From: Marilutibacter spongiae
GTDB taxonomy: Bacteria > Pseudomonadota > Gammaproteobacteria > Xanthomonadales > Xanthomonadaceae
Assembly (NCBI RefSeq): GCF_014145325.1
Contig: NZ_JACHTF010000005.1
Coordinates: forward strand, 124,001 to 188,000
Direction of reading: 5' to 3'
DNA length: 64,000 nucleotides
A program made the translations under genes and the position numbers. Shown here piece by piece: positions 8,785 through 16,078 of the stretch. The notes under the pieces are model-generated. The model was not told the origin of the DNA and did not search any database. It saw nothing but the letters and a program-made list of their open reading frames with translations. Numbering within the stretch: position 1 is the first letter of the stretch; every line of letters begins with the position of its first letter.

Positions 8785-9795
8785 TCAGGCGGCCTTGCTC
8801 CACTCGCCCAGGGCGGCCAGGCCGTTGGCACGCGCGCGCTCGTACACCGTGGCCTGGGCCTCGGCGACGTTCCTGGCGATGTCCTGCGACCACAGCTTCA
8901 GCGCCGCCGACTGCATGGCGCGACCGTACGAGAACGACAGCGGCCACGGGTTGGGGCCCATGCGGTTCATCGCGTCCAGGTGGGCGGTCGCGGCTTCGTC
9001 GCTCTGGCCGCCGGACAGGAACACGATGCCCGGCAGCGTCGCCGGCACGGTCGACTTGAGGCACTGCAGCGTGGCCGCGGCCACTTCCTCGACCGAGGCG
9101 TCGTCGCCGCTGGTCGTGCCCGGCAGGACCATGGAGGCCTTCAGGATGGTGCCCTCGAGCATGACGTTCTGCTCGTACAGCGATGCGAACAGCGAGCGCA
9201 GCGTGACTTCAGTGACTTCGTAGCAGGTGTCGATGTCGTGGTTGCCGTCCATGATGACTTCCGGCTCCACCATCGGCACCAGGCCCTGCTCCTGGCACAG
9301 CGCGGCATAGCGGGCCAGCGCATGGGCGTTGGCGTCGATGCAGGTGCCGGAAGGAATGTCGTCGCCGATGTTGATCACCGCGCGCCACTTGGCGAAGCGG
9401 GCGCCGAGCTTGTAGTACTCCTCCAGGCGCGCGCGCAGCCCGTCCAGGCCCTCGGTCACCACCTCGCCCGGGAAGCCGGCCAGGGCATGGGTGCCCTTGT
9501 CGACCTTGATGCCGGGGATCATGCCGTTGTCGGCCATGAGCTTGGCGAAGGGCACGCCGTCGCGGGTGGACTGGCGGATGGTCTCGTCGAACAGGATCGC
9601 GCCGGAGATGTAATCGCTCAGCTTCGGCGTGGCCAGCAGGAGCTCGCGGTAGGCACGGCGGTTCTCTTCGGTGCATTCGATGCCGACACCATCGAAGCGC
9701 TTCTTGATGGTGGCATTCGACTCGTCGATGGCGATGATGCCCTTGCCCGGGGCGACCATGGCCAGGGCGGTTTCGGCAAGCTGTTCGATGCTCAT
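8785..9795 (-). CDS. fructose-bisphosphate aldolase, class I
   Basis: A 336-aa class I (Schiff-base) aldolase interconverting fructose 1,6-bisphosphate with glyceraldehyde 3-phosphate and dihydroxyacetone phosphate. Visible hallmarks: APGKGIIAIDESNATIKKRF at the N-terminus, KWRAVINIGDDIPS, the VPMVEPEVIMDG strand, and LEGTILKASMVLPG, whose lysine is the predicted Schiff-base residue, then FLSGGQSDEAATAHL. No class II zinc-binding histidines are seen. ATG 9795 has an AGGA about 7 bases upstream and its own TATAAT box further up. A frame remains open back to 10143 but only by running over the pyk 3' end. It lies just downstream of pyk on the same strand. Confidence 0.95.
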   Translation of the reverse strand: MSIEQLAETALAMVAPGKGIIAIDESNATIKKRFDGVGIECTEENRRAYRELLLATPKLSDYISGAILFDETIRQSTRDGVPFAKLMADNGMIPGIKVDKGTHALAGFPGEVVTEGLDGLRARLEEYYKLGARFAKWRAVINIGDDIPSGTCIDANAHALARYAALCQEQGLVPMVEPEVIMDGNHDIDTCYEVTEVTLRSLFASLYEQNVMLEGTILKASMVLPGTTSGDDASVEEVAAATLQCLKSTVPATLPGIVFLSGGQSDEAATAHLDAMNRMGPNPWPLSFSYGRAMQSAALKLWSQDIARNVAEAQATVYERARANGLAALGEWSKAA

Positions 9796-9828
9796 TGCGG
9801 GTCCTGGGGATGGGGTGGGAAGCCGCGC

Positions 9829-9834
9829 ATTATA
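9829..9834 (-). promoter_or_regulatory. -10 box for fba
   Basis: A perfect TATAAT on the minus strand, 33 bases before the fba start codon. I see no good -35 box; a preceding GGC does not make a full extended -10. It suggests fba has its own promoter besides any read-through from pyk. Confidence 0.5.
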
Positions 9835-9955
9835 GCCCCAGCCCCGGCGGTCCGCCTCCCCTCGGGGACCGACAATCAATGACTTGCAGGCCAGACACCC
9901 CGAAAAACAATACCAGTGGCGGCGCCCGGCGCAGGAGCGGACGCCACCCGGGGGC

Positions 9956-11422
9956 TCACAGTTCGCCCAGGCCCTCGGCCTGGCCGTTCGCGCCGACCTG
10001 CAGCAGGCGCAGGGTATTGGTGGCGCCGCGGTGCTCCATGTGGTCGCCGCTGGTGAAGATGATCCGCTCGCCGGCATCCAGCAGGCCGGCGTCGAAAAGC
10101 TGCCGGATCGCGCTGCGGGCGGCATCGCGCGAGGCCAGTCCACGGCTGTCGAAGTCGATCGGGAACACGTCGCGCATCATCGCCATCTTGCGGCGCGAGC
10201 CGTCATGGCGCGACAGGCCGAAGATGGGCACCGAGGACCGGAAGCGCGACAGGAAGCGCGCCGTGCCGCCGGACTCGGTCATCGCCACGATCGCGCGCAC
10301 GCCGATGTGCTCGGCCAGGAACATCGCCGACATCGCGATCGCCTGGTCGGCGCGCTCGAGGTTGCGCGGCGCGGCCTCGAAATCGGTGTCGTGGGCGAAC
10401 TGGCGCTCGGCGCCCAGGCAGATGCGCGCCATGGCCTCGACCGCCTTGATCGGGTAACGCCCGGCCGCGGATTCCGCCGACAGCATCACCGCGTCGGTGC
10501 CGTCGATGACCGCGTTGGCCACGTCGAGCACCTCGGCCCGGGTGGGGATGGGACTCTCGACCATCGACTGCAGCATCTGCGTCGCCGTGATCACCACCTT
10601 GTTGCGCTCGAGCGAGACGCGGATGATCTTCTTCTGCAGGCCCGGGAGCTCGGCATCGCCGATCTCCACGCCCAGGTCGCCGCGCGCGACCATCACCACG
10701 TCGCTGGCATCGACGATCTCGACCAGGTTCTCGATCGCCTCGGCGCGCTCGACCTTGGCGACCAGCGCGGCTTCGCTGCCCGCCTCGCGGGCGACGCGGC
10801 GCGCTTCGTTCATGTCCTCGGCGTTGCGGCAGAACGACACCGCGATGAAATCGGCGTCGGCCTTGGCGGCGTACTGGATGAGCGCGCGGTCGTGCTCGGT
10901 CAGCGCGCCCAGCGACAGGCCGCCGCCGAGCTTGTTGAGACCCTTGCGATCCGACAGCACGCCGTCGTTGAGCACCACGCAGGCGATGCGCGGGCCCTCG
11001 ACCTTTTCGACCCTCAACTGCATCAGGCCATCGTCCAGCAGCAGGACGTCGCCGGGCGCGACGTCGCCGGGCAGGCCGAGGTAGCTCACGCCGACCGAAC
11101 GCGCAGTGCCCGGGGGCGCATCGTCGCTGGCGATGAGGTCGAATGCATCGCCGCTCTTGAGTTCCACCTTGCCTTCGGCGAAGCGCTCGATGCGGATCTT
11201 CGGGCCCGGCAGGTCGGCAAGGATGCCGACCTCGACGCCGACGCGGCGCGCCGCCGCACGAACGGCCTCGGCGCGCTCGAGTTGGGAGGCCGGATCGCCA
11301 TGGGAGAAGTTCAGCCGCACCACGTCGACACCCGCCTTGAGCAGCGCGTCCAGCACGCCCGGGGGGTCGGTGGCCGGGCCGAGGGTGGCGAGTATCTTGG
11401 TGCGGCGTTGTTGTGCGCTCAT
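9956..11422 (-). CDS. pyk: pyruvate kinase
   Basis: A 488-aa enzyme making pyruvate and ATP from phosphoenolpyruvate and ADP. Landmarks: RRTKILATLGPATD at the N-terminus, VRLNFSHGD, the ADLPGPKIRI segment, DVVMVARGDLGVEIG, and the signature block NKVVITATQMLQSMVESPIP followed by RAEVLDVANAVIDGTDAVML. A C-terminal domain of about 120 residues closes the protein, as in allosteric bacterial isozymes. The start at ATG 11422 fits the family; a TAGTTT -10-like box lies at 11451-11456. fba follows after 160 bases on the same strand. The two plus-strand genes at 11.6-13.5 kb separate it from pgk. Confidence 0.95.
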   Translation of the reverse strand: MSAQQRRTKILATLGPATDPPGVLDALLKAGVDVVRLNFSHGDPASQLERAEAVRAAARRVGVEVGILADLPGPKIRIERFAEGKVELKSGDAFDLIASDDAPPGTARSVGVSYLGLPGDVAPGDVLLLDDGLMQLRVEKVEGPRIACVVLNDGVLSDRKGLNKLGGGLSLGALTEHDRALIQYAAKADADFIAVSFCRNAEDMNEARRVAREAGSEAALVAKVERAEAIENLVEIVDASDVVMVARGDLGVEIGDAELPGLQKKIIRVSLERNKVVITATQMLQSMVESPIPTRAEVLDVANAVIDGTDAVMLSAESAAGRYPIKAVEAMARICLGAERQFAHDTDFEAAPRNLERADQAIAMSAMFLAEHIGVRAIVAMTESGGTARFLSRFRSSVPIFGLSRHDGSRRKMAMMRDVFPIDFDSRGLASRDAARSAIRQLFDAGLLDAGERIIFTSGDHMEHRGATNTLRLLQVGANGQAEGLGEL

Positions 11423-11631
11423 GCGTGCGAGTCTGGCGTCGATCCCGCCGAAACTAGCACAGCGCCGCGGCGTTTCGCCCCACGCGCCGCCGCCGAACGG
11501 CGAATGGCGCCGGGCGTGTGCACAGTGGTATGAAATGTCCTCGGCCAAAGCAGACCAGTGCACGGCGCCACGCGAACGGCATGGCGGCCGGTTGCGCGGC
11601 GCCGACCGCCCCGAACAAGACAGGCCCCTCC

Positions 11632-12936
11632 ATGCTCAACCGTCTCTCGCGTCCCGCCGTCCGCCTCGTCGAGCGCTACCTGCCGGACGCCTACCTGCTG
11701 GTGCTGCTGCTCACCCTGGTGGCCGCCGCTTCCGCGATGCTGGTCGAGCGGCAGACGCCGGTCGCCGTGCTGCGCATGTGGGGCGAGGGCTTCTGGGGCC
11801 TGCTGGCATTCTCGATGCAGATGCTGCTGGTCCTCGCCACCGGCTTCATGCTCGCCAGCACGCCACTGGTGAAGGCATGGCTCGCGCGCCTGGCCGCGCT
11901 CGCGCGCGGCCCGGGCAGTGCCATCGTGATGGTGAGCCTGGTGTCGCTGGCGGCGAGCTGGATCAACTGGGGTTTCGGCCTGGTGGTCGGTGCGCTGTTC
12001 GCGCGGGAACTCGCCGCCCAGGTGCGCGTGGACTATCGCCTCCTGGTCGCGAGCGCCTACTCCGGTTTCGTCGTCTGGCACGGCGGCCTCGCCGGCTCGA
12101 TCCCGCTGACGATCGCCACCGAGGGGCATTTCATGGCCGACGCGATGGGGGTCGTGCCGACGACGCGCACGATCTTCGCGCCCTACAACCTCGCCATCGT
12201 CGCCCTGCTGTTCGTCGTCGTGCCGTTGGTGAACCGCTGGATGTTGCCGCCGTCCGGCGAAGCGGTGCTGCACGTCCCCGAAGCGGAACCATCGGCCCCG
12301 CCACACGCGGACGCTGCCTCGCCGGCCGACCGCCTCGAGGACAGCCGCTGGTTGTCCTGGCTGGTTGGCCTGGCCGGCATTGGCTTTCTGGCCGACCATT
12401 TCATCGGCGGCGGCGGGCTCGACCTCAACATCGTCAACCAGGCCTTCCTGATGCTGGCGATCGTGCTGCACGGGACGCCACGGCGGCTGCTGGCGAGCCT
12501 GCAACAGGCCGTGCGCGGCGGCGCGGGGATCGTCATCCAGTTCCCCTTCTATGCCGGCATCATGGCGATCATGGTCGACTCCGGCCTCGCGGCGACCCTC
12601 TCGCAAGGCTTCGTCTCGATCGCCACGGAGCGCACGCTGCCCTTCTGGAGTTTCATCGCCGGCGGCGCGCTCAATCTCTTCGTGCCCTCCGGCGGCGGCC
12701 AATGGGCGGTGCAGGCACCGATCATGGTCCCGGCGGCGGAGACGCTGGGCGCGGATGTCGCCAAGGTCGCGATGGGCGTGGCCTGGGGCGACGCCTGGAC
12801 CAACCTGGTGCAGCCCTTCTGGGCGCTGCCGGTGCTGGCGCTGGCCGGCCTGAAGGCCCGCGACATCATGGGTTTCTGCCTGGTGCAATTGCTGGCCACC
12901 GGCCTGGTGATCGGCGCCTGCCTGCTCTGGCTGTGA
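11632..12936 (+). CDS. short-chain fatty acid transporter (AtoE-type)
   Basis: A 434-aa polytopic membrane protein of the AtoE short-chain fatty acid transporter family. Features: an N-terminal amphipathic stretch and a first helix (YLLVLLLTLVAAASAML), ASWINWGFGLVVGALFAREL, a GGLAGSIPLT loop, a hydrophilic acidic loop around residues 205-235 between membrane halves, PFYAGIMAIMVDSGLA, LNLFVPSGGGQWAVQAPIM, and GDAWTNLVQPFWALPVLALAG. These Pro/Gly loops are the family signature. I chose ATG 11632; a frame open from 11518 adds an implausible Cys/Pro-rich leader. It interrupts the glycolytic gene run on the other strand. The exact substrate (acetoacetate, butyrate and similar) is a family inference. 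Confidence 0.85.
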   Translation: MLNRLSRPAVRLVERYLPDAYLLVLLLTLVAAASAMLVERQTPVAVLRMWGEGFWGLLAFSMQMLLVLATGFMLASTPLVKAWLARLAALARGPGSAIVMVSLVSLAASWINWGFGLVVGALFARELAAQVRVDYRLLVASAYSGFVVWHGGLAGSIPLTIATEGHFMADAMGVVPTTRTIFAPYNLAIVALLFVVVPLVNRWMLPPSGEAVLHVPEAEPSAPPHADAASPADRLEDSRWLSWLVGLAGIGFLADHFIGGGGLDLNIVNQAFLMLAIVLHGTPRRLLASLQQAVRGGAGIVIQFPFYAGIMAIMVDSGLAATLSQGFVSIATERTLPFWSFIAGGALNLFVPSGGGQWAVQAPIMVPAAETLGADVAKVAMGVAWGDAWTNLVQPFWALPVLALAGLKARDIMGFCLVQLLATGLVIGACLLWL

Positions 12937-12959
12937 CACATCGACCTGGAAACGCAACG

Positions 12960-13532
12960 ATGACGACCCGGCCCGCATACCAGCCCCCCGTCCTTGAAGG
13001 CACCCGCGTCCGCCTTCGCCCCTACCGCGACGGGGACCTGCCGGCCTTCTTCGGCCTGCATGCCGACCCGGAGGTGATGCGCTACGGCAGCCATCCCGCG
13101 TGGACGCACCCGGACCAGGCCCGCGACAAGTTCGAGTCCAGCCGGCACGGCAATGCGCCCGACCGCCAGGTCTGCTGGGCCATCGCCGATCGCGACGACG
13201 ACCGCATGCTGGGCGGCGTCACGCTGTTCCACGTCAACGCCGCGCAGCGGATGGCGGACTTCGGCTACATGCTGGAGCGCGCATCATGGGGACGCGGCCT
13301 GGCCGCGGAGGCGACGACGCTCGCCCTGGACCACGCGTTCGCGGTGCTCGGCCTGCGCCGGATCGAGGCCGACATCGACCCGCGCAACAGCGGTTCGTGC
13401 CGACTGGCCGAACGCCTGGGCTTCGTCCACGAAGGCCGTCTGCGCGAACGCTGGGAGATCGCCGGCGAGACCTGCGATACCGCGTTCTACGGCCTGCTCG
13501 CGCGCGACTGGAAGACGGCGCGGCCTGCCTAG
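12960..13532 (+). CDS. GNAT-family N-acetyltransferase (RimJ/RimL type)
   Basis: A 190-aa acetyl-CoA-dependent acetyltransferase. It begins with the RimJ/RimL-like pattern (LEGTRVRLRPYRDGDLPAFF), continues with a beta-strand block GYMLERASWGRGLAAEATTL carrying the acetyl-CoA pyrophosphate loop, and ends with IEADIDPRNSGSCRLAERLG and LGFVHEGRLRERW. These features suggest N-terminal or small-molecule amine acetylation; the target is unknown. It starts 23 bases after the AtoE-type gene on the same strand, so the two are probably co-transcribed. Its last 4 bases overlap the end of gph, which comes from the opposite strand. Confidence 0.85.
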   Translation: MTTRPAYQPPVLEGTRVRLRPYRDGDLPAFFGLHADPEVMRYGSHPAWTHPDQARDKFESSRHGNAPDRQVCWAIADRDDDRMLGGVTLFHVNAAQRMADFGYMLERASWGRGLAAEATTLALDHAFAVLGLRRIEADIDPRNSGSCRLAERLGFVHEGRLRERWEIAGETCDTAFYGLLARDWKTARPA

Positions 13533-14185
13533 GCCACCATGCGCAGCAGGGCCGACGGTGCGTCGGCGATGCGCTCCGCGCCCGCCGCGACCAGCTCGGC
13601 CTCGCCACCGAAGCCCCAGAGCACGCCGATGTTGCGCAGGCCGTGGTGGCGCGCGCCTTCGATATCCATCCGCCGGTCGCCGATCATCACGCAGGCCCCG
13701 GCCTCGAGCCCGAGCCGTGAAAGCGCCTCTGCGACCAGTTGCGGCTTCTCGCTGCGCGTACCGCATGGCGTCGCCCCGACGACGTCCACGAAGCGCTTGC
13801 CGAAGGGCAGGTGGTCGACGATCCGGCGCGCGTGCTCTTCGTTCTTCGCGGTCACCACGGCCAGGCGATGCCCGCGGCCGTGGAGGGCCTCGACGACGTC
13901 GGCGATGCCCGGGTAGACCTGGTGCTCGGTCCAGCCGACCCGGTCGAAGCGCTCTCGGTAGTGTTCCACCGCGGCCTCCACTCGTTCGGGATCCACCAGG
14001 GCCGGACCGAAGCTGGTGCGCAGCGACGGGCCGATCCAGCCCCGCAACTCGGCCTCGGGCGGCGCTTGCAGGCCCATGCGCGCGAACGCATGCGCGACGC
14101 AGCGGGTGATGCCGACCGCCGAGTCGATCAGCGTGCCGTCCAGGTCGAAGAACAGCGTGGCCGGTGCGTCGCCCGCGGCGCGCAT
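13529..14185 (-). CDS. gph: HAD-family hydrolase, phosphoglycolate phosphatase type
   Basis: A 218-aa HAD-superfamily phosphatase. Motif I is FFDLDGTLIDS with the nucleophile Asp14 and acid/base Asp16. A helical cap of about 70 residues follows, then AVVTAKNEEHARRI (motif II Thr and nearby Lys), SEKPQLVAEAL (motif III Lys) and CVMIGDRRMDIEGARHHG (motif IV acids). This matches Gph/PGP-like enzymes that detoxify 2-phosphoglycolate, but related HAD enzymes act on other phosphate esters. Its ATG shares one base with the pgk stop (TGATG), implying translational coupling to pgk. It converges on the GNAT gene. Confidence 0.82.
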   Translation of the reverse strand: MRAAGDAPATLFFDLDGTLIDSAVGITRCVAHAFARMGLQAPPEAELRGWIGPSLRTSFGPALVDPERVEAAVEHYRERFDRVGWTEHQVYPGIADVVEALHGRGHRLAVVTAKNEEHARRIVDHLPFGKRFVDVVGATPCGTRSEKPQLVAEALSRLGLEAGACVMIGDRRMDIEGARHHGLRNIGVLWGFGGEAELVAAGAERIADAPSALLRMVA

Positions 14186-15360
14186 CAGGCGGCGCGCGCC
14201 TTGAGGGCGGCGACCGCCGGCAGCTCCTTGCCTTCCAGGAATTCCAGGAACGCCCCGCCGCCGGTGGAGATGTAGCCGACCCGGTCGGCGATGCCGTACT
14301 TGTCGACCGCGGCCAGGGTGTCGCCACCGCCCGCGATCGAGAACGCCGGACTGGCGGCGATCGCACGCGCCAGCGCTTCGGTGCCCTTGCCGAAGGCATC
14401 GAACTCGAACACGCCGACCGGCCCGTTCCAGACCACCGTGCCCGCCTTCGCGATCAGTTCGGCGTAGGCCTTGGCGGTCTCCGGCCCGATGTCGAGGATC
14501 ATGTCGTCGGCGCCCACCGCGTCCACGGGCTTGACCGTCGCCGGCGCATCGGCGGCGAAGGCCGGCGCCACCACCACGTCGGTCGGCAGCGGGATGCTGG
14601 CGCCGCGCGCCCGGGCGTCGGCGATGATCTTCTTCGCAGTGTCGACCAGGTCCATCTCGACCAGCGACTTGCCGACGCCGTGGCCCATCGCGGCGATGAA
14701 GGTGTTGGCGATGCCGCCGCCGACGATCAGCTGGTCGACCTTGGACACCAGCGAGCCGAGCAGTTCGAGCTTGGTGCTGACCTTGGAGCCGGCGACGATC
14801 GCCAGCAGCGGGCGCGCGGGCGCATCGAGTGCCTTGCCCAGCGCATCCAGCTCGGCCATCAGCAGGGGGCCGCCGGCAGCGACCGCGGCCGCCCGGATCA
14901 CGCCATGGGTGGAGGCCTGGGCGCGGTGCGCGGTGCCGAAGGCGTCCATCACGAACACATCGCACAACGCCGCGTACTTCTTCGACAAGGCCTCGTCGTC
15001 GGCCTTCTCGCCGACGTTCATGCGGCAGTTCTCGAGCAGGACCACCTGTCCCGGCGCCACCTCCACGCCATCGACCCAGTCGCGCACCAGCGGCACGTCC
15101 ATCCCCAGCATTCCGGACAGGCGCGCGGCGACCGGCGCCAGCGAGTCGGCCTCGCTCCATTCGCCCTCGCTCGGACGACCGCGGTGCGAGGTCACCATGA
15201 CCGCCGCCCCCTTCTCCAGCGCCAGCCGGATCGTCGGCAGGGCGGCCGTGATGCGCTGCTCGGACGTGATCCGGCCCTCGGTGATGGGCACGTTGAGGTC
15301 CTCGCGGATCAGCACGCGCTTGCCGCTGAGGTCGAGGTCGGTCATGCGGAGGATGGACAT
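14185..15360 (-). CDS. pgk: phosphoglycerate kinase
   Basis: A 391-aa glycolytic kinase that moves phosphate from 1,3-bisphosphoglycerate to ADP. Hallmarks: [20 protein letters not shown] (the usual RxDxNVP block, here with Glu in the second position), [48 protein letters not shown], the substrate helix [14 protein letters not shown], the hinge/nucleotide block [15 protein letters not shown] and [14 protein letters not shown]. Length is typical. ATG 15360 is the family start; the frame stays open upstream through non-homologous residues. gph follows by a one-base overlap. Its likely promoter lies at 15457-15485, back to back with the nrdA promoter. Confidence 0.95.
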   Translation of the reverse strand: MSILRMTDLDLSGKRVLIREDLNVPITEGRITSEQRITAALPTIRLALEKGAAVMVTSHRGRPSEGEWSEADSLAPVAARLSGMLGMDVPLVRDWVDGVEVAPGQVVLLENCRMNVGEKADDEALSKKYAALCDVFVMDAFGTAHRAQASTHGVIRAAAVAAGGPLLMAELDALGKALDAPARPLLAIVAGSKVSTKLELLGSLVSKVDQLIVGGGIANTFIAAMGHGVGKSLVEMDLVDTAKKIIADARARGASIPLPTDVVVAPAFAADAPATVKPVDAVGADDMILDIGPETAKAYAELIAKAGTVVWNGPVGVFEFDAFGKGTEALARAIAASPAFSIAGGGDTLAAVDKYGIADRVGYISTGGGAFLEFLEGKELPAVAALKARAA

Positions 15361-15456
15361 GGGGAGGCTTCCGGGGTCGGGTGGGGGGAGGCGGCGGCAG
15401 TGGCCGGCGCAGGGCACGCCATTGTCCGGTGCGAGGCCGGCGCCGGCAAATGCCGT

Positions 15457-15485
15457 CGTATAGGCCTTTCCGGCCACCAGCACAA
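15457..15485 (-). promoter_or_regulatory. predicted pgk promoter
   Basis: On the minus strand TTGTGC (15485-15480) and TATACG (15462-15457) are separated by 17 bases, giving a leader of about 90 nt. The -35 hexamer lies inside the first NrdR box of the divergent nrdA promoter. Confidence 0.45.
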
Positions 15486-15495
15486 CATATGGTGT
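15480..15495 (+). promoter_or_regulatory. NrdR box 1
   Basis: GCACAACATATGGTGT matches 13 of 16 positions of the NrdR-box consensus acaCwAtATaTwGtgt. NrdR is the ATP/dATP-sensing repressor of ribonucleotide reductase genes. Its right end touches the predicted nrdA -35 box (TTGACG, 15495-15500). Box 2 begins exactly 31 bases further on, about three helical turns, the spacing usual for paired NrdR boxes. Confidence 0.7.
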
Positions 15496-15510
15496 TGACG
15501 ACAGGAGAAA

Positions 15511-15526
15511 ACAGGTTATGTTGTGC
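15511..15526 (+). promoter_or_regulatory. NrdR box 2, over the nrdA -10 region
   Basis: ACAGGTTATGTTGTGC matches about 11 of 16 NrdR-box positions, weaker in the left half. It overlaps the predicted -10 box TATGTT (15517-15522), which lies 16 bases after TTGACG. A repressor bound to both boxes would cover the whole core promoter. Transcription would start near 15529, right at the 5' edge of the riboswitch. Confidence 0.6.
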
Positions 15527-15527
15527 C

Positions 15528-15800
15528 CGTCGGTGCCGCACCCGCTTCGCGCGGGGACGGCTTAAAAGGGAAGTCCGGTGCGGCGGGTCGATGACCCCCC
15601 AAGGCCGGCGCTGCCCCGCAGCGGTAGTGGAAACGAACTCCGTCATGGCACTGGGGACCCTCCCCGGGAAGCGACGGACAGTAGGCCGAGCCGGACGCGA
15701 ACAACGCGGCGTGGAACCCGGGACGAAGGCCCTGCCCGGCCCGACCCACCACCCGCCCGCCGCGACCGCTCCCGTCCAGAGCCCGAAGACCTGCCGACAG
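15528..15800 (+). ncRNA. cobalamin (adenosylcobalamin-type) riboswitch upstream of nrdAB
   Basis: The stretch contains the conserved B12-aptamer blocks in order: CGGTGCC opening (15531), TTAAAAGGGAAGTCCGGTGC (J2/3 and P3 region, 15552-15571), the core B12 box GCCGGCGCTGCCCCGCAGCG near 15603-15622 followed by the GTAGTGGAAACGA segment, TGGCACTGGGG with partner CCCGGGAAGCGACGGACAG, and the closing GCCCGAAGACCTGCC (15781-15795) matching the usual CAGGAGACCTGCC end. Riboswitches of this class normally lower expression when adenosylcobalamin is high. Placement before a B12-independent class Ia reductase fits the known logic that a B12-dependent class II enzyme (not in this window) takes over when the cofactor is plentiful. 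Confidence 0.9.
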
Positions 15801-16078
15801 CCGCGCGATGCACACCGCGCGGTGACCGGCCAGGGAGTCTCCGGGGGGAGACGGTCGGTGTCGCGGCGGATCGCAGCTTGCAGCGGTCCGCCGGTCGACC
15901 GGTGGTCGCCGGTCCTTCGCCGCCGTCTCGGGCTGCGCGACACCCCGCCTCCATCCTGTGGATTCCGCGCCCGCGGGGGCGTGGCGGGACCGATGCCCTG
16001 GCATCGATTCCATCGCCTCCCGTGCGCCGTCCCCGAGGGAGGGGCGGCGACCCGTGCGCCCTGCACTGGAGCCCCGCC
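15801..16078 (+). other. long nrdA leader after the riboswitch (expression platform)
   Basis: There are 278 bases between the aptamer and the nrdA start. It holds three simple hairpins: CCGCGCG/CGCGCGG at 15801-15822, GTCTCC/GGAGAC at 15837-15852, and CGATGCC/GGCATCG at 15991-16006. None has a U run, so an intrinsic terminator is not visible. A five-codon upstream reading frame starts at 15808. How the aptamer controls expression (Rho, translation, or RNA stability) is not evident. Confidence 0.5.
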
